Shown one piece after another: positions 38,445 through 50,668 of a stretch of 64,000 nt of DNA. The position numbers and the translations under genes were made by a program. Every line of letters begins with the position of its first letter. Position 1 is the first letter of the stretch. Origin of the DNA: Cryptomeria japonica (Eukaryota > Streptophyta > Pinopsida > Cupressales > Cupressaceae); the NCBI RefSeq assembly GCF_030272615.1, contig NC_081414.1:453001-517000 (forward strand), given 5' to 3'. A model generated the notes under the pieces. That model had not been told where the DNA came from, ran no database searches, and saw only the letters and a list, made by a program, of their open reading frames with translations.

Positions 38445-39690
38445 ATTTCTTAAAGTGCTTCACTATTTCTTTCAGTGAAAGAGAAGCTTGGGTTCCATAT
38501 CCTTGATAACAACATTATTGAAAGTTTAGACATAGGAATCATGTCTCTTGCTTTTAGATGTTTGGGAAAATGGCCTCTTTATGAGGACTTTGTTTCACGG
38601 TTGAAAATTGCATCGAGCAATGCAGTAGTTTCTTCAATTCCTATTTTTGAGCAAGGTCTCTTTCATGTGTAATTCAAATTTATTGAAGATTATGACCTTG
38701 GTGTGGAAAAAGGGTAAATAGTTTTGTGGTAAATTTAGCTTGTTCATGGCTCCTTGTTTTCCATTCTTTCATCTAGCGGTAGCTACTATCTCTAAGATTC
38801 CAATTTGGGTTTGCATGTAAAAAATCCTATTGGTCACAAGAGACCTTTATTTGACACAAAATTGATTGATTAGATGGGTGAATTTATGAAAATTGATGAG
38901 CAGGTGAACCCCAAATGTAGATTTGTGAGGATCCATGCCTCAATCAACATATCCAAGCCAATCTTTCCCTTGATATAGACTCACTCTCTATATGGTATAT
39001 GGGGCTTATATTTAAATTTTAAAGGCTTGGCATTTAGGTGTTTTTTGATGCAATGTAATTGTTCACAACATTTTGGGTTGTTATCCTCCCGAAGTTCCTA
39101 GAACTATTTGTTTGAAAAAATGGGTGGAGAAGTCTAGTCTTCCTAACAAAGATTTTATTTGTTGCAATCATGGACAGTTTTTGGAGTAGTTGGGTCTTTC
39201 ACAACCTTAGGGTAAAATTAGTGGGCATAGAGAGTTGCCTATGGATTTTACAAATTCAAACCATAAATTAGCTCTGCAGGGTTTCAACCCCATCTTGATC
39301 ACAAAAGGCAAGGGTTTTTGTATGGATTAGAAAGTTGTTGATGATGAATATTTTCATGACTATGTGGAATAGATTTTAGAGGACAAGTCCTCTTCCATTC
39401 AAGATCTTTTAGAAGAGAAAGAGCATCAATGAAATGACTTCCTTAACAATGAGAAAACCAAATTCTATCATCACATATTCTCACTATTTCCTAGCAAGTG
39501 GGCAAAACATCCGACCAATTTATGTGACATTGGCAAAGCAAAAAGGAAGGAAAGCAAAAGTAGAAAAACTAAGAATGAAAGCTCATGAATTGGTTGACGA
39601 CGAGACACAATGGACCATGGATGCTCTCCCCACTAGAAAAGGGAAGTTGTCAAAACACTCATTAGGTTTTGAGATTCTAAAGTAGAAACA
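38445..39690 (+). pseudogene. LINE ORF1-like relic (DUF4283 domain plus zinc knuckle)
   Basis: The frame at 38475-38672 shows SLAFRCLGKWPLYEDFVSRL and SSIPIFEQGLFHV, the pattern of plant DUF4283 domains found in LINE ORF1 and gag-like proteins that bind nucleic acid. Past the break, pieces in several frames continue the family layout: MGEFMKIDEQVNPKCRFVRI (about 38875-38935), then FKGLAFRCF, a Cys codon and a His/Cys pair (about 39020-39080), where these proteins have a CCHC zinc knuckle. A later Glu/Lys-rich part (39370-39680) is of unknown role. Many stops and frameshifts make it a dead copy. No reverse transcriptase follows, so the LINE is truncated or only this gene was copied. Confidence 0.5.
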
Positions 39691-40013
39691 TTGTGTCTAA
39701 AGTCTGAATTTGGATTTTAAATTTTTGAGTACCATCATTAAGTGGTTCTTTAGATATTTACATGGAACTTTATTGATAGTTGACTTTTCTTAACGTTTTA
39801 TTTATGAAGGGATGTAATCCATTCATGATTTTTGCTTCTTTTAATATTTTTATTATAATGGGAGAGGGTCCTTACCCCTCGCTTTACTAATAATTTATAT
39901 AATATAAAATATGTATAATTTACAAAATTATAAAGTATCCTAAGATAATCCATACATCCCAACCTTCGTTTTGACAAGAAGTTTCCAAGTGGTTCAAATT
40001 AACTTTTTATTAA
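39691..40013. other. Intergenic DNA
   Basis: AT-rich, no gene seen; ends at the start of the solo LTR. Confidence 0.5.
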
Positions 40014-41335
40014 TGTAGTCACATAAATTTGTCCATTTAATTAAATGAATAAATCTTATTTATTTAATTAAATCCCCTTTCCTCTTTTAAATAAATAAAT
40101 AAAACATTTATTTAAATCATTAAATCCCCCCCACTTGCATTCTCCTACAAATGCAAGTTGCAACCACAAGTTGAAATAAATTAATTTTATTTTAATTTAA
40201 ATCCTATTTTCCCTCACCCACCAAATTCACTTACAATCCTAAAACCCCTTCTAGACCCTTCTAAATCAATTTCTAATCATTCCTAATTAGCCTAATCCAT
40301 CCCCTAAATATTGTCACATTCCTAAGCAACTTTAAGTCGCTTCTCAAAGACTCCAAAGTCTTTGAAAAGCATTTAATGCTTTATGTGTTCAACAAGCTAA
40401 CCTCTAAAGTCTTCCAAACCACTAATGGCTCTTAGATGACCATTAATGACTCTTACATAACCATTTATGGTTAAATCCACTTGCTCCCATGGTTAGAGAC
40501 TTTACCTCTAACTCAACCCTCATTTAAGCCATGGGTCTCTTCAAGCATTTATTGCTTTGACCATGGTTATCCTCACTAACTCTTACACAAGAGTTTATCC
40601 ATTAGATAAAGGCATTATTTATTGGGTAATAGCTTTATTCTTTCAACTCAACATTAACCTTACCTCCCAAGTTAACCTTCAAATCATGTCAAGCATTTAA
40701 TGCTTATTCCCTCTCCTCTCAACCCATCTCTTATTGACATTTGTCATCCTAGGATTGGATTGAAAGTCCTCACACGGATCTTAACCCTCTCAATCCTGAC
40801 CCTTGTTGAGATTGCTCAATCTCAACCCTCCATTGCTCCATTTTACCTATAAATAGAGCTCATTTCTTCATAATCCAGATCCTAAAAACTTGTATGCATT
40901 TAACTTATAGTGAATTTTAGAGAGCATTTAGCATAATCATTTACATTTACTCTTTTGGACTAAAATCATCACTAGATTAGATAATATCTCATTTTTAGCT
41001 TGTTCATGTTTGCATTTTCATGAACTTTTATTCACAATCTTGAACCTCCATAAGACATCCAACAAATAGTGCAAAAAGCTACTGAGAGCTACACTCATTT
41101 GGGAACTTGGAGAGGAGAGGAACAAGGGAGGAGCCACTATGAATGTTTTGGTCAGCATTTGGAGGAGTTTAGTTTACCTATTTTGTCTTTGTATGCTTTC
41201 CATTTCTTATTTAGTATCTCTCTTGATATGCTTGATTAGGCTATTGTTTAAATTGTGATTTTTAACACTAACAATTGGTTTCTTGCTTGTTGCTTGTGTT
41301 TGTTATCCTAACAATCTCCCTTTTGCAAAGCATCA
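40014..41335 (+). repeat. Solo LTR of the Tat-like family
   Basis: It starts TGTAGTCACATAAATTTG, as in the LTRs at 8602 and 23849, and ends GCAAAGCATCA. Shared landmarks are ACTTGCATTCTCCTACAAATGCAAGTTG (two arms around 40133-40160), a decayed hairpin 1 (40776-40796), hairpin 2 (40805-40826, arms GTTGAGATTG/CAATCTCAAC), TATAAATA (40848-40855), and GAGAGCTACACTCATTTGGG near 41083. Flanking bases ATTAA and ATTAT agree at 4 of 5. No internal region is attached, so it is a solo LTR left by recombination. It lacks the 61-bp array. Confidence 0.85.
40776..40855 (+). promoter_or_regulatory. Hairpins and TATA box of solo LTR
   Basis: Hairpin 2 keeps full pairing although both arms differ from the 8602 LTR (GTTGAG/CTCAAC in place of GTTAAG/CTTAAC). 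Hairpin 1 has lost much of its pairing. TATAAATA is intact. Confidence 0.6.
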
Positions 41336-41870
41336 ATTATTTTAGTACATTTTTTAATACTATGAGCTACTAACATACTAGTTTTAAAATAGTAAAGTTA
41401 TTTTGTAAGCGATTTGAACATAATTTATTTTGTTTATATTAACTTTTCTTAATTCCATCTTAATTTGCCTTGTTTGCTTTATTTGTTCTTTCATCCTAAG
41501 CAAATATCTTGAATTAAATATCTTCCTCAAAATGGTAGGTGACATATCCACATCTCCTTTGTAGAGATTGAAAATGAATTAGAAAATGAAGGTAGCCAAT
41601 AATGAAACTTCCTTTATCATATATAAGTGACGAGTTAGACATTGAGGTATATGGGGTACATATTGAGGAATACTTGGCCATGACCATGGATGACACCTTT
41701 GCATTGATATAGAATCAAATATTTTCTTTCAAAGAGGAGTCCATGAATCATCCTTGGACTTGTCTAGTCTGGTAAATTGTTAGTGCCTAAAATAGCTATA
41801 ACTTAGTCTTAACCAAGCCAACCATATAAAATGCCCCTCCAGTTTTTGTTGATGATGAAATATCCAGCAT
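41336..41870. other. Intergenic DNA
   Basis: No gene or clear repeat seen. Confidence 0.5.
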
Positions 41871-43480
41871 TGCTAGGATTGAAGAATTGAAGGAAAATAA
41901 GCATACCTAGATATATGTGCTTCTCTCTTGAATACCTCCTTTGACTTTTTGAAACCTTGCTTCTCGGTCTCAATGTTTTTGATTAGGGGAAAAATAGGTT
42001 TTGAGGGGACCCGAAACCCCATACAACAGGTTTTGGAGAGACCCGAAACCCAATAGATTTTACCGGGATCTAGAACCCAACAAAGCAGGTTGCTAAAATA
42101 AATAAACAATGAAAAACCACAACCAAAATCTAGCAAAGATGACTAACACCAGCAACATCCAACATAGTCACGCCACACCAAACAAAGCTACAGCTCCAAA
42201 GTATAGCACGAAAGAGTAATTATCGAGAGTATAACAAGCACCCTCAGCCAACTTTCAGGATTTTGAAAGGTACCCCTAACCTTCATTAACAACACCAGAT
42301 TACAACAGATATTCATACAATTTGAATCTGGCCAGTAGGGGTTTTGAGAGGCTCCCTCAACCTTCAAACCGGGTTTTAAAATGGAACCCAAAACCAACAA
42401 CCAGGGGTTTTGCCAGGCACCCTCAACCTTAACTGAAGAGCTCAGAACACCAAACACAAGATTTTCCCCAAACCAAAGACAATAGAAAAACATACTGGGC
42501 CCTTTAAAACTATTAGCAACCGGCTTGCCTGTGGGATAAACCAGGAACCCACAACTAGAAAAAGGGGGAACAAAGACCCCAAAAACCAGAAGGAAGAAGG
42601 CCAAACCAAGAAACAACAAAAAGGAACCAGTCCACCTTTGAGAGAAGAAACAAGCAGCCATAGCCAGTAGCAAAAGGAGCACCAAAAGTCAAAAATACCC
42701 AACATTCCATCTCTCCACCTCAATAGGAAATAAATCCACCTCTACAGGACGAAGAATGAAGTAGAAAGACAACAACCAATGCTCTCCAGCAGCAAGCAGA
42801 AACCAATCCTTTCCCCTCCACCAAATGTCCACCTCCATAGAAAATATGGTCACCTCTAATAGATAAGGAGGGGAAAATAACAAGAGCCAAGAAACCCCTC
42901 TCAAAGGTTCACACCAAATACAACTCTCCACCTCAATAGGAGAGTAGCCCAACAAAGAAGAACCAACAAAAGAAGCTCCTTCGAAAAACCAAAACACCAA
43001 AGGCCAGAATTGCAAAAAATCCTTGGCACAAAGGAAAGGAGAGAAAACAAAACAACAAAAGAGCCTCTCCACAAGAGATCCGCCAGGGTCCTAGATCTTC
43101 CTAGACACCCAAAATGCCTCCATCGTTGCCACAACCTCCACTCCTTCCTTTGCAACAAACTCCTCCACCCACCATTCCAGCAAAGAAGAGCCACGAAGAG
43201 ACCCATCAGACAAAGTTCGTGACATGGAAGGTTAAAGGAGGAGAGGGAGGAAATCATCCTCATCCGCAACACCGTCTTTCCCATCTTCTGCAACTCCTTC
43301 GCATGAAACCCTTCCTGCTCCCACTCTCCATTCCTAGAAAGGTTATGTTCTCAGTCTCAATGTTGCTATTATTAAAATTAGCATTTTTATTTAACTTGTA
43401 TGTTCATTTCACCCTTAGTGTTATCATTTTCATGTCATTTTCATCCTCCTCTAATGTGGTAAAGGAAAATTGAGAAGAAA
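41871..43480. other. GC-richer non-coding segment with repeated GGGTTTTG...ACCC phrases
   Basis: The base composition changes noticeably against the AT-rich flanks. Two clusters of related phrases occur: GGTTTTG(A/G)GGGGACCCGAAACCC near 42000-42070, and GGGTTTTG(A/C)NAGGC(T/A)CCCTCAACCTT near 42330-42430. Minus-strand frames of 165, 127 and 130 codons overlap here. They are Trp/Phe/Leu-rich, in different frames and without a recognisable domain. I read this as a fragment of an unidentified repeat (a LINE 5' end is one possibility), not as a gene. Confidence 0.35.
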
Positions 43481-44768
43481 GAAGCTTCATTGGGTGAAAG
43501 ATCACGTTGAATTGCTAGGGAGGCTTGCAATCAAGTCTTAAGTGATGAAACAATTCCAAATTGGCCCTTGGGTGTTGATAGGTGACATTAGTGGCTAATT
43601 AAGGTTGATATGATTTTATAACAGAAGTAGGGCCAACACATTTTATCTTAAATTAGATTTGATGTAAATTTATTATATGGGTGAAACTTGTCATTCTTTC
43701 CTCATAATATTTGTTGAGCAAGATTCTAGAGGTTTTCTGAGTGGTGCAAGTGAAGGAGATAAGCACCTATATCAAAGTTGAAGCTAGAAGACAACTTTTC
43801 TATGAGGATATTGTTGGAAGCTTGGAGAGATTGTTGGAATAATGCTACAAATATGTGCTTGAGAGATATTTGAGAGGTGTGTAGTCATTGATGTCAACAT
43901 ATTTCTCTATCTATGATAGTGATACAATGAAGTTCAATGAGTTAGTTTATTCAATATGGTGAAGATCAGAGGTTGCAGATTAAAGGGTTTGTAGATGCCT
44001 GTCTATAGTTAATTCAATTCAATTCTCTAAGGTACGCATGAAGATTTGATTGAGTTATGGGTATCTATGTTGTGGTTGATTTTTCAGTTGTTCAGTAATG
44101 ACAGTGTTCAATATTTTTATCTGCATTGCTCCATATTGTAATATCTTGTTATGCGGATTCGGTGGTATGTTTGGGACATTGGTGTGTGTCCTTAATTCAC
44201 GTGATACTTGGTTTGGAGGTCCGCAAGTGATTTTTCAAGGTTGTCAGTCATTACGTTAGTGTTCTTGAGGTTTGGTACGAAGATGCTGGTGAATCTAGTA
44301 ATTTGTGTTTGTATGGATGTTGCTATAGTAATTCATGATGCTTGTGGATGTTTCTAGATTGCGTGCCTTCTATTTTGGTGGTCCACATTGATCATTGAGC
44401 TCGTAATTGATGATTTTCTTCGTTATATTGCTATTCTTCATGTTATTGGCCAACCAGATGCTTGTAGAATGTTGCACATGTTCGAGGCATAATTCTTGGA
44501 GGTATTTCATGTTTGAGGCGGTGATTTAGGTCCATGCTATGTCTTAGCCGACATTGTTTGATCCTCATGTGATAATTTTTATCCGAACAACAACTATATC
44601 ATTGTAATTGTTTTATGTGTGTTGAGTCGACCTTGTTGATCTTTCCAAGGACGATGTCATGTATAAATGTTAGTCCACCCCCGCAATTTTCTCTTTTGAG
44701 TGTTCATACTCGCGAGTTGCCCTTTTTTTTGTGCCTTTACTTTCGTCGGGTCGTTTGTTTTCCTTCGT
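43481..44768. other. Intergenic DNA
   Basis: No gene seen. The stretch around 44375-44400 (GGTGGTCCACATTGA) recurs at about 29832-29846, suggesting both lie in copies of an old dispersed repeat. Confidence 0.4.
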
Positions 44769-45165
44769 ACTTGAATCGTTGAACTCTTTCTAAAAAGTTC
44801 AAAAGGTTCAAGGTTGAAAGCGCATTTAGAAGAGAGTCATTTGTGGTCTTTGTTGTCGTGTGAGCAAGTGCGCTTTTGTTTTTCGTCTTGAAGTTTTGAA
44901 CCCGTTGAAATTTTTGTCAAATGGTTCAAGGTTCAAACTGCCTTTTGTGAGTCGCGACAATGTATCGTTGTTTAACGAGCGTGGGTCCATATGTTTTAAG
45001 TTGATTTGTGGTCTTGAACCTTGAACCAAATCTCAAGTAGTTCAAAGGGTTCAAGGTTGTTGTCGCTCGTTCCCGGTATTATTGTGTGTGTTGCTCACTC
45101 ACTGTTATATTTCTTAAATGAACTTGAACCGTTGAACTTTTTGTCAAATGGTTCAAGGTTCATGA
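44769..45165. repeat. Four spaced hairpin-forming repeats (CTTGAACC...GGTTCAAGG)
   Basis: Related 43-51-bp units lie at 44770-44818, 44887-44937, 45012-45058 and 45123-45165, separated by unrelated DNA so that starts are 111-125 bases apart. Each has a left arm like CTTGAACCGTTGAAC and a right arm like GGTTCAAGGTTCAAG, so each can fold on itself. The third is the best, with AACCTTGAACC facing GGTTCAAGGTT. Confidence 0.8.
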
Positions 45166-45423
45166 GTTCATTTCAAAACTAACTCTAAGGCTTTTTGGAT
45201 GAAAATGAAAGTTGCGCGACAAGAAAGAATATTCCATTTTCAACAATTTAAAATTCTAAATATGGAAAGTAATCATGAGTGCATCGAACTACTTGTGCGG
45301 AAGTGATAGATAATTAAGAAGGTGTCAGATCTTGGTCATTTAACCGTTACTTCGCACGCTTGGGTAAATCATGATGAAGCGTGTGTGGCTTTATAGATAT
45401 TTTCCCGTCTGATTGAAGGAAAT

Positions 45424-48400
45424 GTATGAATTTATTTCCATAGTTGAGAAGGTTACAGTTGCCATACTTGAGCAAATTGGAGGCGCCGAAGGTAAAACCA
45501 GCTCTGATTTCTTGAGGAATTACCCATTTTCATGGTGGTAACGGGTAAGTTCAGATGATTCTTCCTAAGCTGTGTTTCTTTAAGTTCTGAAGATTTATCG
45601 GTATAGAAAGAAAAATCTCTAAATTGGTGAAGTAGGATTCTGCCTTGTTTTAGAATTTCCAAGTTAAGAGTATAGATAGGCAGTATGAGGCCAATGCTGC
45701 CGAAGCTTGGTCGGACCTCGTGTCTAGTGACTATTTTACCAGAATTAGAAAACACCTCCTTGGTTCATGTAGATTTAGGGGATTTCCTAGAAATAACCAA
45801 GAACCCTCTAACCGGTTCATTGATGGAGAAAATAGTTAAAAGCGGTCTTGTGGAAGCTTCCGCGTTCCCGCTTGTCGTACCGTGTCTGGATTTAGTGATG
45901 GCTTGCATGAATAGATATGACACAGAGAACGGATGCATAAGAACTAGTAATGGTGAGTTGCTAGTCAGTATCAATAGAGAAACGGTAATGGCGGCAATGG
46001 GTATTCAGTACAAGGACGAATATGAGGACTGAACCATTGGGAATTTGTATGCCTATTTCTTGAAAAAGAAGAGCAAGCACAAAAGCGTAATTGCAAGGAA
46101 TTGGCTCCTGAAAAATTCAGAAAGGATGGTCACGGTTACCAAAGCCCTTGACTAGAGAGCACTTCATCATAGAAGTGCGAGATATTGTGATACTTTTAAA
46201 CAAAGTGAAGGGAAACTCAGATTCCTTCTACTGGGAAGATTGGATGTACTTTTTCATTCAAGTGGTTTTATTCGGTGACAGGTATCTAGATTGGTCTCAG
46301 GTAATTGCAAAGTGACTTCATGAAGGATTGAGCAATTTTGTGGGGATGTCAGGGTTTTATATGTCTTCTTATATTTTCTACATTTTAGCTTGCACAAGGG
46401 ATTGGCCTGGTCTACCTAATGAACCTTGGATAGATGGGATGAGGGTGTATAATTATTACCCCCTGTTACAACAAAAGAGACATGTTGAGCAAATTGATAA
46501 GTGGAATGGAGTCTTCACGGAAGACTTGCCTTTGAGCTCCAGGGTGATGCGAACAGGAGAATGTCTATTGAAGCAATGGAATTTGCGAGCATATATGGTA
46601 GCTTCTTTATTCAATTTCCCAGGTTTACTTACCTCCGGGTAGGTGGTTTTGAGGGCCAACCTTTCAATCTGCCTAGGTATGCTTTTGACAATTATGTGCT
46701 TATAGAGGTAAGCAGGCAGCTAGCCTACATTGATAAAAGATTGGGAACAAAGGGTGAGTCTAGAGTTGTATTCCCTGTTGAACTCAGATACTAAAGATGC
46801 AAATCTGTATTAGACGCCCTGAACCTGGAACTAGAATTCAAAAGGATGAACCTACAACCATATGTGGCAAGGCGAAAGTTTGACAGTAGGGGTTATGCAA
46901 TGGAAAACCTAAATGTAGATAGTCATTTTTGTCATGAACCTCAGTTAGAGGATTACTGGGAGAACTGTAGTGATGAGTATGAGGTAAGGAAGAGACTGTG
47001 GCCCAGGTTTACTTTGCAGCAAATAACTACCATGAGGCTTCCAATTAATATATCTAGAGTATTAGAAGATATAGGGGAGGATGTTTTAGATCTTGAGTTT
47101 GACACAGAGGTTCAAGGAAAACCGATTCCAAAAATTGATTGGAACAAAAAGGAGGATGACAATATCCAAACTAGAACCTTCAACATTGTGAGGAGAACAA
47201 AAAGATGGTTGAGAAACCGAAAGTTTAAGGAGGGACATCACATGTCCTTGCATGAACTAAGAATTGATTCACACATTGTGACTCAATCTCCCATTTCTTT
47301 CACTAACGAAATTGCTAAGCTTGCAGGTGTTCCAAGACCTATTGTTGAGAAAATTCAACCTAAGAGATGAAAGATGTCACCATCCAGTCTCATGATTGCT
47401 CGAGTAACTTGGTCCAGGAGTAAAGAGAAGAGTAGGGAGCCCATTCTGAAACAGGTTGTTGTAGACCTAGACCCTAGTGACGAGCTTGAACAAACAATGG
47501 ATCCATAAGATCAAGATGAGCTCGAGATGCAGGAAATGGACACAAGTAAGGAAGAGGAAATCCAACAAGATCCCATGAACACCTTGGTCGTTGTCACTTC
47601 ACTAGACATACAAACAACTGCACCACCTAAGGAACCTGCCAACGCACCAAGATGGTTGGAAGCTGCTGTTGGAAAGAAACAGAGTGTGGCGTCGGTTACA
47701 ATCCCAATGGAGGACATGGTTAGCAGATGTTTGGGAAAGGCATCAAAGCCAAGAAACTTAAAACACAGGCAATGCTTGATGTAAATGAAGCAACAGGTCA
47801 CTGGACGACCGAAATAGCCAAACTAATCCCAGGAAAGGATGCAGACAAAGCTACTCGGGAGGATTTTACAGCTGAGAAGATAGATTTAGGAGTTGCTTCA
47901 CATGTTGTGGATGTTAGGCATTTGTAATCATCCATGAAGAGGATAATTTCAAGAACGTGGAAGGATGAAAAAGACAGAAGAGAACTAAAGCAAGTTGTTA
48001 CCCAGATGGCTGAATATATCAATGCCATCCACAATCCAAACCCCCAACCATTGTCACACATATCGGTATCATTCGACCCTAAATCTCCAGCCAACCACAA
48101 AATGCTAGACCAGGTTCAAAGGAACATGGTAGTTATAAATTTTCAATAAATGGTTGCACCTGATAATACAATAGGGATCAGATTATATCGTTAATCTGGT
48201 GAAAGTTTATAAAGATGCATAATCTGTGAGCAAGGAGCTAGAATTGGAAACAGTGGCTTGGGAGAAGGAAAGGATCAAATGGGTAGCAGTCCTTGCACAA
48301 ATGAATGATATACAAAAATATGGGGTGATGAAATTCTTCGCTGAAAAACCGGTAAAGAACCTGGATGACAATGTATTGTATGTGTCAAGGAAGAATGTTG

Positions 48401-48702
48401 AGTGGCGCGACTCGATCATCAAGCAAGGTCATGAAGAATCCACCAAATTGCTCAGAGGATTGATAGACTTGATCGATACAATGCAGAAGGATCTCAAATG
48501 CGTTGAGATCCAGCTCATAAGGGTTGGCGCCAAGACAATTGAGGAAGATGTGGACATGACCAAGGTCTTTCAGGAGAGGATTCAATTCATTCAGATGACA
48601 AAATATTTGACCACATATGACTTCTCAAAGGTGGCAAGAATTGAATCAATGCTCATAGTCTGTTATGACCATTTGGAGGTTCACAAGGCAAAAGTAGCAT
48701 AG
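45424..48702 (+). pseudogene. Decayed long ORF (>1000 codons) of unknown function
   Basis: I do not recognise this protein. An ATG at 45424 opens a short piece (to about 45536); long pieces follow at 45685-46032, 46140-46640, 46501-47370, 47527-47780, 47727-47927, 47934-48149 and 48226-48702. Most share one frame, broken by a few frameshifts and by stops at 46030, 46792, 47368 and 47506. The order suggests an N-terminal globular part (GLVEASAFPLVVPCLDLV, NGELLVSINRETVMAAMGI), a Trp/Tyr-rich middle (YWEDWMYFFIQVVLFGDRYL, FTYLRVGGFEGQPFNLPRYA), an acidic linker, and a charged C-terminal helix-rich region (48226-48702) that looks coiled-coil. The 'RYD...NGELLVSI..E.V' pattern faintly recalls plant-mobile-domain or Athila-ORF1-type proteins; this is a guess. 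It may be a transposon ORF or a lineage-specific gene. Confidence 0.5.
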
Positions 48703-49183
48703 GTAAACATGGACAAAGAGGTGTGGAAGTAGAGAATCCAACACATCGGTCTTCCTTATTTTTAGGTCATCCTGAACTTCTCGGCGGCGCACCTGGAATG
48801 GCGTGGTTCTGCGGCAAAGCAGGACAGATCCGTAACCTCCTCTGCCACAGTGGAAGTATAGTTGATCCGAAGATGAAGTGTCAGCCTCCCAGTGGCTGTT
48901 GATTTAGTTTTCTTTCCTGTTGTTTTAAACGGTTTCTTTCACTTTGATCAAAGTAAATGTAATTTGATTATGTAAAAACTATGAGCCTGGAGGCTATTTA
49001 AGCTAAAAAGCTTGTCTTTGTAATGGTTCTGAAAACTGTGATTTTTAGGAGCAACAGATAATATTTTGGTTCTCATATGAATTGTTTGAAAATACAATGG
49101 TTGATTATCAATGAAGGGCTATGTTATGCAATCTTTGAATGTGTGTGTTTGGAGATTAATAATTTTTCTTGAGAAAATTGTTA
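48703..49183 (+). other. 3' flank of the unrecognised ORF
   Basis: AT-rich DNA with no gene. The CG-bearing stretch at 48780-48890 may be the decayed end of the upstream protein. It ends at an inverted LTR. Confidence 0.4.
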
Positions 49184-50668
49184 TGGGCACGATATTATAT
49201 GCGAGAAAAGCGGTGCAATGAAACGAAAATTACAAAATTCAATGACTTGCCCACACACCAATGGGACTCTTGGTGCAAGTTATGGAGCTATATGGAATAG
49301 CTCAACTTCCCAGGGGGTGTTCTATTGTTCTCTATCTCACAAGACCCCTCAAGCCAATGCCTTTGCTCTCAGATCACTGAGCAAAGTGACTCAGGGATGA
49401 CAATTATGAGAATGAGGGATGCTTTTGATCAATCTTAGTATGAATGCAATCCTATCTATGCATGATTTTAACAAATATGAACTAAACTAGTGATGATAAG
49501 ATGAAAAGATTAGTACAAGACTATCCTAACATGATATACTAGTTTATATGATTAACTAAGATGATAGAAATGCTTCTAAAATGTTTATTAGATTATTTCT
49601 ATTTCAAAGAGAGATTAAATGCTTGCTAAAAAATGAGTATAAGTGTGATGCTAAAAACTTGGATGACCAGAATGAGGGAATGAGGGCTCTATTTACAGGT
49701 AAAACAGGGCAATGGATGGTCTAGATTGGATGATCTTATCAAGGGTCAGGATTGAAAGTTATCAATCCATGTTTACAATTCTCACCAATGAAATTGTGAC
49801 AATTGTTAGCATAAGACTGCTTGAGAGGAGATGTAAGAAGCATTAAATGCTTGAGAAGACCTCATGGTTACCTTAGGAGGTAAGGGTTAAGGTTAGGTTA
49901 AGATTACCCATTGGATAAAGCTTTTACCCAAAGGATAAACTCTTGTGCAAGGGTTAAAGGAATAACCATGGTCAAAGCAATGAATGCTTGATGAGACCCT
50001 ATGGTTAGATGAGGGTTGAGCTAGGCAAAAAGTCTCTAACCATACCACAAAGGGTTAGTTAACCATTAATGGTTTGGAAGACTTTGAGGACAAATTTGTA
50101 AGAGTCCTTCCAAATTTGGGGGTATTCAACAAGTTAGCTTGTTGAAGGCATAAAGGCTTTAATGCCTTTGGAAGAATTTACTCCAAATTTGAGAAGTGAC
50201 ATCCTCAAATTTAGGGAAAGGGGATAATTGAAAGGTTTAGGCTAATTGGTTAGGATTAGATGGGTTCTAGAAGAATTTAGAAATGGGTTTAGGAGGCAAC
50301 TGGGAGATGTAGGATTTTGCAAGTGGGTGGGAAAAATAGAATTTAATTAAAATAAATTGCTTTATTTCAATTGTGGTTGCAAGTGGAGGATTTAAATAAA
50401 TTAGATTTATTTATTTGGAGCAAACAATTTAATTAATTGTAAATTTAATCATAAGTAGAGAGAAGGGATTTAATTAAATAAAATGATTTATTTAATTAAA
50501 TTATGTGAAAGGCTTAAGTGAATTTAAATAAATAAATTGAATAATTTATTTAATCAAATAGAGGAATGTGAGTGATTTAATTAAATTAGATTCAACTAAA
50601 TAGAGGAATGAGAATAAAATGAACATTAAATATTCATTTAGGAATGTGGTCATTTTTATGCGTCTACA
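49184..50668 (-). repeat. Solo LTR of the Tat-like family, minus strand
   Basis: Read on the minus strand it begins TGTAGACGCATAAAAATGACC (at 50668), then runs through AT-rich inverted repeats, a GCAAGTGG block, hairpin 1 (49749-49768, GGATTGAAAGTTATCAATCC on the plus strand), a degenerate hairpin 2 (49718-49740) and a TATA-like CCTGTAAATAG (49689-49699). The far end is uncertain; about 480 bases after the promoter, as in the solo LTR at 40014, puts it near 49184-49200. No clean target-site duplication is visible. No internal region is attached. Confidence 0.7.

Noticed and set aside
42188-43293. Minus-strand membrane-protein-like frames
   Set aside because: Trp/Phe/Leu richness follows from G/T-rich composition; the frames overlap in different phases and lack a recognisable domain.
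29461-44600. Homology between the 29.5-30.1 kb and 44.0-44.6 kb regions as paired LTRs
   Set aside because: Only short shared phrases such as GGTGGTCCACATTGA; no continuous alignment or matching ends seen.
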